From: Atopobiaceae bacterium
GTDB taxonomy: Bacteria; Actinomycetota; Coriobacteriia; Coriobacteriales; Atopobiaceae
NCBI GenBank assembly: GCA_017533825.1
Contig: JAFWIE010000017.1
Coordinates: forward strand, 1-64,000
Reading direction: 5' to 3'
Length of the DNA stretch: 64,000 bases
In this document: positions 51,318 through 59,890 of the stretch, in pieces
How positions within the stretch are numbered: position 1 is the first letter of the stretch
Layout of the letters: each line of letters opens with the position of its first letter
Notes under the pieces: generated by a model
Database searches by the model: none
What the model saw: only the letters and a program-made list of their open reading frames with translations
Told to the model about the DNA's origin: nothing
Translations under genes and position numbers: made by a program

Positions 51318-52262
51318 CTAGCGAGCCGGCGGCAGTGCCTGCACTGCCTCCTTGGGAAGCCCCAGTATCTGCGCAATCTGCATGACTGCGATACGGGCAT
51401 CCTGCTTGTATACCGGGTTTGTGGGCAACGTGTCGTAGCTGTAGTCAGCGAGCATCTGGGGACGATAGCCATGGTCGCGTCCATAGAGGCTGGCAACGGT
51501 GTTGTACACGGCCTGCCCCCACCGCTGGTGATACGATGAAGTGACGATGGTCATGGTCTCCATGCCAGCCTGGCGCAACATCTCCATGGTATTCAACGCG
51601 TTCTCCGCCGTCGTCATGGCACGCTCATCCACGAGGATGCGGCCCTCGTCGATGCCACAGACGTTGACGAGGTAGTCCCTCATCAGACCGGCCTCCGTAT
51701 TTCTCGCGGAATTGTTCTTGCCCGTTGCCCCTCCGGAGCATACGAGCACCGTACTCGGGAAGGTGCGCGCCGCCGCCGCGGCAGCCTCGCAGCGTCTCTT
51801 GAGCTCGTCCTGCATCTGGCCGTCCTTCAGCTCGTACCCGAGCACCACGAAGGCGTGCGTCGGGGAATCCACCAGCCCCGCCTGCTCAAGCTCGGGGGCA
51901 AACTCTTGGCCACCCCACAGGCACAGCTGGTAGCTCTTATCCAAGTACACGCGCTTCCAGTGCGCAGTCACATCCCGCAGGACCTCGGCATCGTTCTGCC
52001 CATCTGTCAGCACGGCCTCAAGGTCCGCATCGATGACCTGTTCAGAATCGGCGGCAGGTGTTTCGTACGCATAGACAAGGTCGCTCAGCAACTTGACTAC
52101 GTTGGCCGAGTGCGGGTCGAGTTCCACGGCAGCCTCCTCCGGAATAGCACCATCATTCGACGAGCCCTCAACCGCAGGGCCGCCCCCGCAACCCACGGCA
52201 AGCGCGGCAAAGACAAACAGGCTGACGGCCACAACGATCAGGCGATTCACACGCGTTCTCAT
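51318..52262 (-). CDS. YdcF/SanA-family (DUF218) lipoprotein
   Basis: 314 aa. A signal peptide ends in a lipobox, LAVGC (Cys25), so it is a lipid-anchored extracellular protein. The DUF218 fold appears from about residue 130: HAFVVLGYEL, then CSGGATG, DERAMTTAENALNTM and TSSYHQRWG. Family members are linked to envelope permeability and vancomycin sensitivity, but the reaction is unknown. A polar 90-residue spacer follows the lipobox. Divergent from the GH13 gene. Confidence 0.85.
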   Translation of the reverse strand: MRTRVNRLIVVAVSLFVFAALAVGCGGGPAVEGSSNDGAIPEEAAVELDPHSANVVKLLSDLVYAYETPAADSEQVIDADLEAVLTDGQNDAEVLRDVTAHWKRVYLDKSYQLCLWGGQEFAPELEQAGLVDSPTHAFVVLGYELKDGQMQDELKRRCEAAAAAARTFPSTVLVCSGGATGKNNSARNTEAGLMRDYLVNVCGIDEGRILVDERAMTTAENALNTMEMLRQAGMETMTIVTSSYHQRWGQAVYNTVASLYGRDHGYRPQMLADYSYDTLPTNPVYKQDARIAVMQIAQILGLPKEAVQALPPAR

Positions 52263-52328
52263 GATGCATCTCGATTCTCTTCATGCAACAATAATCACCA
52301 TCCGATACTACCACGCAAGGAGGAACCC

Positions 52329-53996
52329 ATGCAGTCGCAAGACGAAGCACGTGCCTGGTGGAAAGAGGCCGTGATCTATCAGATTTACCCGCGCAGCTTT
52401 GCCGACAGCAACGGCGATGGAATCGGAGACCTCAATGGCATTACTGCACATCTCCCCTACCTCGCCAAGCTTGGCATCGACGTCATCTGGCTCAGCCCGG
52501 TGTATGCCAGCCCCAACGACGACAACGGCTACGACATCAGCGACTACCGGGCCATCATGGACGAGTTTGGCACGATGGAGGACTTCGACTACCTCCTCAC
52601 CGCTGCCCATCGTCTGGGCATCAAGATCGTGATGGACCTCGTCGTCAACCACACGTCCGACGAGCACGCATGGTTTGTCGAGAGCCGCTCGTCAGCCACG
52701 AACGACAAGCGCGACTGGTACATTTGGCGCGATCCCGTGGACGGACGCGAGCCCAACGACTGGCAGTCGGTCTTCTCAGGTCCCGCCTGGGAGCTCGATG
52801 AGGCAACCGGGCAGTACTACCTCCACTGCTTCAGCCGCAAGCAACCTGACCTCAACTGGGACAACCCCGCCGTACGCGATGCGGTATTTGACATGATGAC
52901 CTGGTGGTGCGAGAAGGGCATCGACGGGTTCCGCATGGACGTCATCTCCATGATCAGCAAGGATCCGAGCTTTGCGAACGGACCCTTAGGGACACACGTG
53001 TGTAACGGACCGCACGTGCACGAGTACTTACAGGAGATGCGCACGCGCGTCCTCAGCCGCTTCGACTTGCTCACCGTGGGCGAGACCGGCGGGGTCACCA
53101 TCGACGAGGCCAAGCGTTACGCCAACGCCGACGGCTCCGAACTCAACATGGTCTTTGAGTTCGACCACGTGGATGGTGATGCGACGACGTCAGGCAACCT
53201 CTATGACAAATGGGGCTACGCCAAGCCACAGCTCCCCGCGGTGCGCGGTATCTTTAACCGCTGGCAGCTCGGTCTCGAGGGCGTGGCATGGAACAGCCTG
53301 TACTGGGACAACCACGACCAACCGCGCGTGGTCTCACGCTTTGGAGACGATCGCCCCGAATGGCGTGTCCTCAGCGCAAAGATGCTCGCCACCTGCCTTC
53401 ACATGATGAAGGGTACCCCCTACATCTACCAGGGCGAGGAGCTCGGCATGACGAACAAGCACTTCTCGGGTCCTGAGGAGCTTGTTGACGTGGAAGAAGT
53501 CAACGCTTGGCATGAGCTCGTCGAGGAGAAGGGCATTCTGAGCGCAGAGGAGCTGCTTCTCTGCTTCGACGCGGTCGCCCGCGACAATGCGCGCACCCCC
53601 ATGCAGTGGGACGCCTCCCCCAACGCCGGCTTTTGCACCGAAGACGTCGAGCCTTGGCCTGCCGTCAACCAGAACTATCACCAGATCAATGCCGCGGCTT
53701 GCCTCGCCGACCCCGACTCGGTGTTCTACTACTACCAGGAGCTCATCGAGCTGCGCCACCGCAATCCAATCGTCGTGTACGGAAGCTTCCATCCTCTGCT
53801 CGAGGACAGCGACTCGATCTGGGCCTACGAACGACACCTCGGAGACCGCGTCCTCACCGTTGCGTGCAACTGGACCGACCGGGAGCAGCGCTGTGACCTC
53901 TGGGACGAGAATCCTGGAACGCGGCTCATCGGCAATTACACGACGCACGAAGACGGGATTCTCCTGCCTTACGAGGCCTACGTCACCGTACGCTAA
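52329..53996 (+). CDS. GH13 alpha-glucosidase (oligo-1,6-glucosidase type)
   Basis: 555 aa from ATG 52329 with AAGGAGGAACCC upstream; the longer upstream frame is not coding. Family GH13 (beta/alpha)8 barrel: DVVNHTSDEH-type region I (VMDLVVNHTS), nucleophile Asp204 in GFRMDVI, acid Glu252 in LLTVGETGG, and third acid in YWDNHDQPR. No signal peptide, so it acts on imported isomalto/malto-oligosaccharides or sucrose-like glucosides. No transporter gene is adjacent. Confidence 0.93.
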   Translation: MQSQDEARAWWKEAVIYQIYPRSFADSNGDGIGDLNGITAHLPYLAKLGIDVIWLSPVYASPNDDNGYDISDYRAIMDEFGTMEDFDYLLTAAHRLGIKIVMDLVVNHTSDEHAWFVESRSSATNDKRDWYIWRDPVDGREPNDWQSVFSGPAWELDEATGQYYLHCFSRKQPDLNWDNPAVRDAVFDMMTWWCEKGIDGFRMDVISMISKDPSFANGPLGTHVCNGPHVHEYLQEMRTRVLSRFDLLTVGETGGVTIDEAKRYANADGSELNMVFEFDHVDGDATTSGNLYDKWGYAKPQLPAVRGIFNRWQLGLEGVAWNSLYWDNHDQPRVVSRFGDDRPEWRVLSAKMLATCLHMMKGTPYIYQGEELGMTNKHFSGPEELVDVEEVNAWHELVEEKGILSAEELLLCFDAVARDNARTPMQWDASPNAGFCTEDVEPWPAVNQNYHQINAAACLADPDSVFYYYQELIELRHRNPIVVYGSFHPLLEDSDSIWAYERHLGDRVLTVACNWTDREQRCDLWDENPGTRLIGNYTTHEDGILLPYEAYVTVR

Positions 53997-54133
53997 CGAT
54001 TCCAGGCCCCATCAACGCGCACAGGATGTAGCGAAAGGGCCCACTCGACCGCGCGGGCGCACATCCGGAGAGGCAAAACCGGGGGCTGCGAGGTGGAATG
54101 TCCCCGCTGCCCCCGTCGTGGATTATTCATCGG

Positions 54134-55600
54134 CTATTCACCGGCGGGCTTCTCTGGGGGCTCGCCGTCGCCACTTGGCTTCTCCGGCGGCTCGCCATTG
54201 CCGCTTGGCTTCTCCGGAGGCTCGCCGCCCTGCCCCGGGCCTCCGGGGCCACCCTCACCCGGCTTCTCGGGCGGCTCGCCGTTGCCACCAGGACCACCCG
54301 TGGACTCACTCACCTGCACCTCGATGGGCTCACCCTCAGACGTTGTACCCTCCTCATAGGCAGCCTCGCCCACGGTAAGCACGAACCCGTTGAGCTTGAT
54401 GGCGGCATCACCGCACGTCAGACTCGTGATGTAGGAGTCGGCAGCGAGCTCCCACGTGCTGCCATCCTCAACCTCGACATAGACCTCACCCGCTGCACCG
54501 TCAGGGTTGATTGAGCCAACGAACGTAGAGCCCTCCGAGAGGTACAGGTTGAGGTTGGACACCTCGTCCACAAGCATCGCTCCATCGAGCTGTTGCCCAC
54601 GCGCCTTAAGGGTGACCTGGCCGCCATTGGACCCCTCGTTGCCCCACCCCGCTGCAGCCGCACGGAGGAAATTGCCTCCCGCATCCTCGTTGGTAATGCT
54701 CACGCCTTCGAGCCCAATGGTGCACACGGTGTTGTTCACAAAGAACACGTCGCCATGAGCATTGGTGATCGTGCCTCCCTTTGCTAGGAAGCTTGCTGCA
54801 CCCTCGGCCGCGTCACCACTCATGGACTGGTAGATCATCACTGCCTGATACCAATCGGACTTGTCGCTGTTCTTTGAGGTGTTGCTGGCGACGAGGTCGC
54901 AGTCCGTGAGGGCCACCGAGTTCTTTCCTTCGACGACAACTCCCTGCGCCGAGGTCGACTCCAGCGAGGCGCCGGTGACCTGCACATCGGCCGTGGAATA
55001 GATAACGGGTGAGCCCATGCCATCGCTCGTGAACGATCCGCCCGTCACCTGCTGCAGCCCACCACCTCGGTCGGAGCGAATGGGCGCGGAAGAGTTGCCC
55101 ACCGTGTGTGCCGTCACGTTCGACGCGATGAGCGTACCGCCCCCCGTGACCATGATTGCGCCAGAATTGTTGCTCGAGGTCTCGATGGTCGAGTTGCTGA
55201 TGTTGATGGTTGAGCCCTCGCCATAGCTGAACACCGCGTTCGCATGCGCGCCGTTGGTAGTGACGGTAATGTCATCCAAGTTGAGCGTCGCGCCCTCTTC
55301 GGCGTACACTGCCGCATTCGTCCCGTAGAAGTCCGCCTCGTCACCGTCGTCGTCACCGGTCTTGGTAACGTCAACCGAGGCGTAGTCCGCCGTGGTTGCG
55401 CTGACGGCGATTGCGTGACCGCCGTTGCTGTCGTCCGTTATCGACTCGCGGGCACTCGGCTCGGCACTTGCTGCAGCACTACCCTCCGCTTCCGTCCGCG
55501 CCGCATCGTCCTGCCCTTCAGCTGCGCAGCCTGCTAGCATGGCAGCCATCGAGGTCGCCAAGGCGAAGAATCCCTTGCGCGTAGTGACAAACGTGAACAT
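54134..55600 (-). CDS. Putative lipoprotein with beta-helix-like repeats and Pro/Gly-rich tail
   Basis: 488 aa from ATG 55600 (AAAGGAG upstream); the frame reaches 55669. The signal peptide ends at lipobox AMLAGC. Residues 60-400 have repeated short strands with many Asn, Ser, Thr and Gly (NISNSTIETSSNNSGAIMV, LTDCDLVASNTSKNS), as in right-handed beta-helix surface proteins. The last 75 residues are tandem GEPPEKPxGN/GD units, an extended wall-spanning or binding tail. No catalytic motif recognised. Confidence 0.7.
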   Translation of the reverse strand: MFTFVTTRKGFFALATSMAAMLAGCAAEGQDDAARTEAEGSAAASAEPSARESITDDSNGGHAIAVSATTADYASVDVTKTGDDDGDEADFYGTNAAVYAEEGATLNLDDITVTTNGAHANAVFSYGEGSTINISNSTIETSSNNSGAIMVTGGGTLIASNVTAHTVGNSSAPIRSDRGGGLQQVTGGSFTSDGMGSPVIYSTADVQVTGASLESTSAQGVVVEGKNSVALTDCDLVASNTSKNSDKSDWYQAVMIYQSMSGDAAEGAASFLAKGGTITNAHGDVFFVNNTVCTIGLEGVSITNEDAGGNFLRAAAAGWGNEGSNGGQVTLKARGQQLDGAMLVDEVSNLNLYLSEGSTFVGSINPDGAAGEVYVEVEDGSTWELAADSYITSLTCGDAAIKLNGFVLTVGEAAYEEGTTSEGEPIEVQVSESTGGPGGNGEPPEKPGEGGPGGPGQGGEPPEKPSGNGEPPEKPSGDGEPPEKPAGE

Positions 55601-55809
55601 CGTGGCTCCTTTCCGTAGGCAGCACGGGAGGGACATTCCCTCCCGTGCCTGCGCCTCACTGGGAAACATCCCTTTTGGGAACAGTACCCGTGGCGCTTTC
55701 CCGTTGCTGAGGTAATGCTAGCAGCGCGACATTACAGAAACCTATAAGCTTGCAAGCTACACGATGCTTTTTGCTACCTTAACGTCATGCCACAGTAGCT
55801 CGTTGGATC

Positions 55810-56640
55810 CTACTCCTTCCCAAGATACTCCTCGAGGGTGATTCCCTGGCTCATGATCTCCTGCGCGACTTCCGGGTCATCCACATACCGGAAGTGCCAC
55901 AGCTCGGGGTCGTATCCGGTAATGTCCTCCTTGCCGTCGAGATAGCGGAGGATGAATCCATGCTTTGCCATGACGCGGTCGAGCTCCTCAAGCTCCTCGG
56001 GATGAGCCTCCATCTGCTCGATGCTGCGCAGCTCCTCGCCGTTGACGATCAGAATCACGTCAATGGCGATGCCCGTCTCGTGCTCGGAATGGCCGCCCGG
56101 GGCAACGTGATCCGCCGCATATTGCTCGCCGAAGCTCTCAGCCTGTTCTGCGTAGATCGACTCCTGGGTCTCGCGACTGCGGTACGCAGAGTTGAGACAG
56201 GCGTGGATGCCCTCCTCCTCGAGCTCGTCTCGTGCGGATTCGTATGCCTCGGCCGTTTTGCGTTCGACAGTGTAGGTCTCGCCCAGCTGGTTCTCGACCT
56301 CAACGAGCTCGATGGAATCCAGCCAACCGTCGGGAATCGCATTCTCTTCATCGCGGTTGACGAGGAAGAGGTAGTCACCCGAGGCGACATGCCGCGTGCC
56401 TTCGCTTGAAGACTCGCTTGAATTCTCGCTCAAATCACCCTCTGTCTGGGTCACGGACTCCCCAGAAGCAGACGCCTGTGCCTCCGCGTTCTGCGGCTCA
56501 GCCGATTGCGCCTGCTGCGCGGCTTGCTCGTCGCTACTGCAAGAGGAGAGCAGCAGCACGTTCACCATACTCAGCACGATCAGCGCCACGACCGCGCCCA
56601 TCCACACTACATTGCTCCGAAACCTCATCGCATCACCCAT
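55810..56640 (-). CDS. VanY-type D-alanyl-D-alanine carboxypeptidase, membrane-anchored
   Basis: 276 aa from ATG 56640 with AAAGGGG upstream. An N-terminal membrane helix or signal (VVALIVLSMVNVLLLSSC) may end in a lipobox Cys. A Glu/Ser-rich disordered linker follows (about 40-85). The catalytic domain has SAYRSRETQ, PGGHSEHETGIAIDV and ELWHFRYV, the zinc-binding and catalytic motifs of VanY/M15B peptidases that trim peptidoglycan stem peptides. Confidence 0.88.
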   Translation of the reverse strand: MGDAMRFRSNVVWMGAVVALIVLSMVNVLLLSSCSSDEQAAQQAQSAEPQNAEAQASASGESVTQTEGDLSENSSESSSEGTRHVASGDYLFLVNRDEENAIPDGWLDSIELVEVENQLGETYTVERKTAEAYESARDELEEEGIHACLNSAYRSRETQESIYAEQAESFGEQYAADHVAPGGHSEHETGIAIDVILIVNGEELRSIEQMEAHPEELEELDRVMAKHGFILRYLDGKEDITGYDPELWHFRYVDDPEVAQEIMSQGITLEEYLGKE

Positions 56641-56845
56641 TGCGACCCCTTTCCGCTGCCCGTTTGCAATCATGTAAGACTAGACCTTACCTCAAGCGAA
56701 GAATCTAAGTGTTGACGAGAAACAACTCCAGCGATTTCCATGGGCAAGACAGAAGAAGGCCTCTGCCTTTGCCCATATTTGCTAGCATGGTGCTCCACAC
56801 ATGTAGCAACGAAACGCACCTACAAGAAAGCAAGGGAGAATCAGC

Positions 56846-58438
56846 ATGAATGAGGACGAGGCTCGTCGCACTCGATCGAGCCAACAAGGCGAACCCACTC
56901 GTCGCGCGTCGAGCAGACGCAACCAAGGAGACTACCAAAGGACGGGTGCGAGAGGTGACGACAGGAGCCAATCGCGTCCGCGGCCCCAACGCAGGAGCGA
57001 TGACCACGCGACCACCAGCGGCCAACCCAGGCGTAGACGCCCGGCGAGCGCTTCTCGAGGAGCTGCGACACGCACAGGCACGCAAACACGTCACCCACAG
57101 CAGCGAACCCGTGCCCAAGGTACGGGCGCCACAAGTCGTCACGCACAGGCAGGAGCGCCTCGCCAACACGCACACAAACCACTCGATCCGCGATCCCAAC
57201 GCATACCTGCGGCGCAAGCGCAAGCCCAGCGTCGGCACTCCGCTGGCAACAACCAGCTGCACAACGCGATGCGCAAACGCCGCGGCAATCCCGCTCGCAC
57301 CGCCGCCATCGTCACCGTCGCGGTCCTCATCATCGGCATCGGGGGCTTCTTCCTCATCCGCCACCTCACCACGAAGCACCTCGTGGTAAACGGTCGGGAG
57401 GTCACCGTCGCACGGAGTGCGACCCCGCGCAGCCTCGTCGAGGACGGTATCGTCGAGGCTCCGAAGCCCGGCAACCTGATGGCCGTCGACGGGTCGCTCC
57501 TCTCGAAGGGTGATGGCGACCTGTGCTCCGCCACCATCGATGGCACGACCTTGGGCGTTGACGAGGAGATACCCGCTGACTCAGACGTACAGATCGGTGA
57601 CGGCGCCGATACCACGGAGGAGTACGATGAGAAGCAGGAGACCATTCCTTACGAGCGCGCCGAGGGCGACACGAGCTTCTCGGGGTATTGGAATGGGTCC
57701 ATTCACCTCTTGAGCGACGGCGAGGACGGCCTGAAGACCACCAAGACCGGCAAGCAGTCTGGCAAGACCGTTGAGGAGGTCACCAAGCCCGCCGTCGACG
57801 CCGGTTACGTTATCTACTCGGCGAAGCCCGACGACAAGGTCATCGCGCTCACATTCGACGACGGCCCCTGGGACGAGTCCACCGAGGAAATTCTCGATGT
57901 CTTGGAGCAAAACAACGCCAAAGCGACCTTCTTTACCATCGGCAACCAGATCGAGGGTCACGAGGACCTGATCAAGCGCGCCGCCGAGATGGGCTGCCAG
58001 ATCTGCACCCATACTTGGGACCACGCGGAAGGCAGCGGCGGCGGCACGGACATCGGCAATATGAGCTCTACCGAGCAGGTGCAGGAGGTCACGAAGGGCT
58101 ACGCAGCCATCGAGGACGTCCTCGGCGAGGAACCGGACCATATCCTCCGTGCGCCCGGTGGCAACTTCAACGGAGACACCATCGAGAACCTCTGGGACTA
58201 CGTGGACGTCGAGGTCGGCTGGGACGTCGACACCGAGGACTGGCGTAGGCCCGGTGCCGAAACCATAGCCGAGCGCATCCTCACCGTCTCCCCCGGCAAC
58301 GTGGTGCTCATGCACGACGGAGGTGGCGACCGCTCACAGACCGTCGAGGCTCTCTCACAGGCACTTCCCAAGCTCGCTGACGAGGGCTACAAATTCATCA
58401 CCGTCAACGAGCTACTCGAGTACGGGATGCCCAAGTAG
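56846..58438 (+). CDS. Polysaccharide deacetylase (NodB domain), membrane-anchored
   Basis: 530 aa. Residues 1-150 are an Arg/Gln/Ser-rich cytoplasmic tail, then a transmembrane helix at 151-175 (TAAIVTVAVLIIGIGGFFLI). The extracellular part includes a linker and the NodB domain from about 320: TFDDGPW, HTWDH, RAPGG, a Trp/Asp motif and LMHDGGG, all five catalytic and metal-binding motifs. It likely deacetylates peptidoglycan or another wall polysaccharide. AGGGAGA precedes ATG 56846; its stop abuts the next gene's ATG. Confidence 0.9.
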   Translation: MNEDEARRTRSSQQGEPTRRASSRRNQGDYQRTGARGDDRSQSRPRPQRRSDDHATTSGQPRRRRPASASRGAATRTGTQTRHPQQRTRAQGTGATSRHAQAGAPRQHAHKPLDPRSQRIPAAQAQAQRRHSAGNNQLHNAMRKRRGNPARTAAIVTVAVLIIGIGGFFLIRHLTTKHLVVNGREVTVARSATPRSLVEDGIVEAPKPGNLMAVDGSLLSKGDGDLCSATIDGTTLGVDEEIPADSDVQIGDGADTTEEYDEKQETIPYERAEGDTSFSGYWNGSIHLLSDGEDGLKTTKTGKQSGKTVEEVTKPAVDAGYVIYSAKPDDKVIALTFDDGPWDESTEEILDVLEQNNAKATFFTIGNQIEGHEDLIKRAAEMGCQICTHTWDHAEGSGGGTDIGNMSSTEQVQEVTKGYAAIEDVLGEEPDHILRAPGGNFNGDTIENLWDYVDVEVGWDVDTEDWRRPGAETIAERILTVSPGNVVLMHDGGGDRSQTVEALSQALPKLADEGYKFITVNELLEYGMPK

Positions 58439-58439
58439 C

Positions 58440-59483
58440 ATGCGAGCCGACTCCAAACCCCTTGGCATCGGTCCACGTCTGGTGCAGGCCTACTATGCGA
58501 TTGTCCTCGCCGTAGGCCTGCTCTATGCCGCATTTATCAGTCCGTTCGGCGACCTTGGCTACGTATACGACCTCTCCATGTTGCGGGCCATCATCCAGAT
58601 GGCAACCTCAGCACAAGCATTGTGGCTCATCTACAAGCGCGCGGCATTTGCACGCCGCTTCTGCATTGCCTCGACGCTTGTGTGCGTCGCACTCTCCGCT
58701 ATCGACGGCATCGCCTGCGGAGGAAGCGCACCGGTATTTGCACGCCTTGGTGACTTTGCTACGGTCGCCCTCGTCGCCGTGGAATACGTCTTTGCCTGCA
58801 CCGTCATTGGCTACCTCGCGCTCTCCGAGCATGTGGACGAGGTGCTCTGCGAGCCGCTCGACATGGAGCCGGAGGGAGAGGGCAACAGTTGGCAGCACCT
58901 GCGCTACTACAAGCGCCTTCACACTTGGCCGTTCTGGCGCGATACCATCATCTACTTCATCGTCTTCTCGTTCCTCGGTCATTGGGCAGAGATGCTCTTC
59001 TGTCGCCTCATCGTGGCAGGCGTCTTCATGGGTGGCTACGATCCGACCAACGCGATGCTCTGGGACCAGTGGCTCTTCCCTTTCTCTGCGGAGGGAACGG
59101 CGCTTGCCATGGTCGTGCTGCTGCTTCACCCTCTCATGCGCCGTATATCGTTTCGGTTCCACGGACGCAAGCTGCCCACGTTCTTCTGCTCGTTCCTCGC
59201 GAACGCCGCCGTCTGCACGGCCATCGACTTCTCGACCGGCATGGTAGCCAACCAGCACTACGAACTGTGGGATTACCGCGACATGCCGTTCAACTTCATG
59301 GGCCAGGTGTGCCTCCAGAACTCACTCGTCTACAGCCTTGCCGCAACGATCATCGTGTTCTGGGTTTACCCCGCCATGGACCGCGGTCTGCGCAAGATGC
59401 CCAAGGCATATGCGGACATGCTGTTCATCGGCCTCGTTGGCTTCTACCTCTTTGAGGCTTCGCTACACTTCCTCGACTTGTAA
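58440..59483 (+). CDS. Membrane protein of the ABC-transporter type IV-like (PF06541) family
   Basis: 347 aa from ATG 58440, overlapping or touching the end of the deacetylase stop (TAGCATG). About nine hydrophobic helices are seen. The C-terminal half (FLGHWAEMLFCRLIVAG, then YELWDYRDMPFNFMGQVCLQ) matches the conserved WxYRxxPxNxxGxxxLQ segment of the PF06541 family. These are predicted membrane proteins of unknown transport role. Coupled to the deacetylase, so an envelope function is likely. Confidence 0.75.
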   Translation: MRADSKPLGIGPRLVQAYYAIVLAVGLLYAAFISPFGDLGYVYDLSMLRAIIQMATSAQALWLIYKRAAFARRFCIASTLVCVALSAIDGIACGGSAPVFARLGDFATVALVAVEYVFACTVIGYLALSEHVDEVLCEPLDMEPEGEGNSWQHLRYYKRLHTWPFWRDTIIYFIVFSFLGHWAEMLFCRLIVAGVFMGGYDPTNAMLWDQWLFPFSAEGTALAMVVLLLHPLMRRISFRFHGRKLPTFFCSFLANAAVCTAIDFSTGMVANQHYELWDYRDMPFNFMGQVCLQNSLVYSLAATIIVFWVYPAMDRGLRKMPKAYADMLFIGLVGFYLFEASLHFLDL

Positions 59484-59551
59484 GGTAGAATGGATGCATC
59501 CGACTACCCTTTGATTATCCGCACACGTCACCTGTTCAGAAAGGCCCCACC

Positions 59552-59728
59552 ATGGATCAAGAGACCATCGCTCCTGAGGACGAGTCCCTGCTCGACAACG
59601 TTCGCAAGATCGTGGGTGGCGTCGCCACACTCGTCGCACTGATTGTCCCGGTGCTCATCATTCGCAAGCTCGTCAAGACCATTGAGCAGAGCGACAAGTA
59701 CAAGGCCGTCGAGAACGCCCTCTCATAG
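59552..59728 (+). CDS. 58-aa single-span membrane peptide
   Basis: ATG 59552 with AAAGGCC upstream to TAG 59728. The peptide has an acidic N-terminus (MDQETIAPEDESLLDN), a hydrophobic helix (IVGGVATLVALIVPVLII) and a basic C-terminus (RKLVKTIEQSDKYK), so it should span the membrane once with the C-terminus inside. It follows the PF06541-like gene by 68 bp. Function unknown. Confidence 0.6.
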   Translation: MDQETIAPEDESLLDNVRKIVGGVATLVALIVPVLIIRKLVKTIEQSDKYKAVENALS

Positions 59729-59818
59729 CGAAGAACCGGCCAGAGCGGTTCTCGGAGAACGCTTCCCTTCGGGCCACCAGCCCCGGAGACGGCCCCCTTC
59801 GTGCCACCTATCACGTTG

Positions 59819-59863
59819 CGCCTATGCCTCCCATTGGCTCCTATAGAGCTAGGCATAGGCGCT
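59819..59863. terminator. Hairpin between the 58-aa gene and the ABC-F gene
   Basis: GCGCCTATGCCT (59819-59830) pairs with AGGCATAGGCGC (59852-59863) over a 21-nt loop, between convergent genes. A second small stem GAACCG/CGGTTC lies near 59735-59750. Confidence 0.65.
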
Positions 59864-59890
59864 TAGACGCTCAATTGCCTTCGGACGCAA

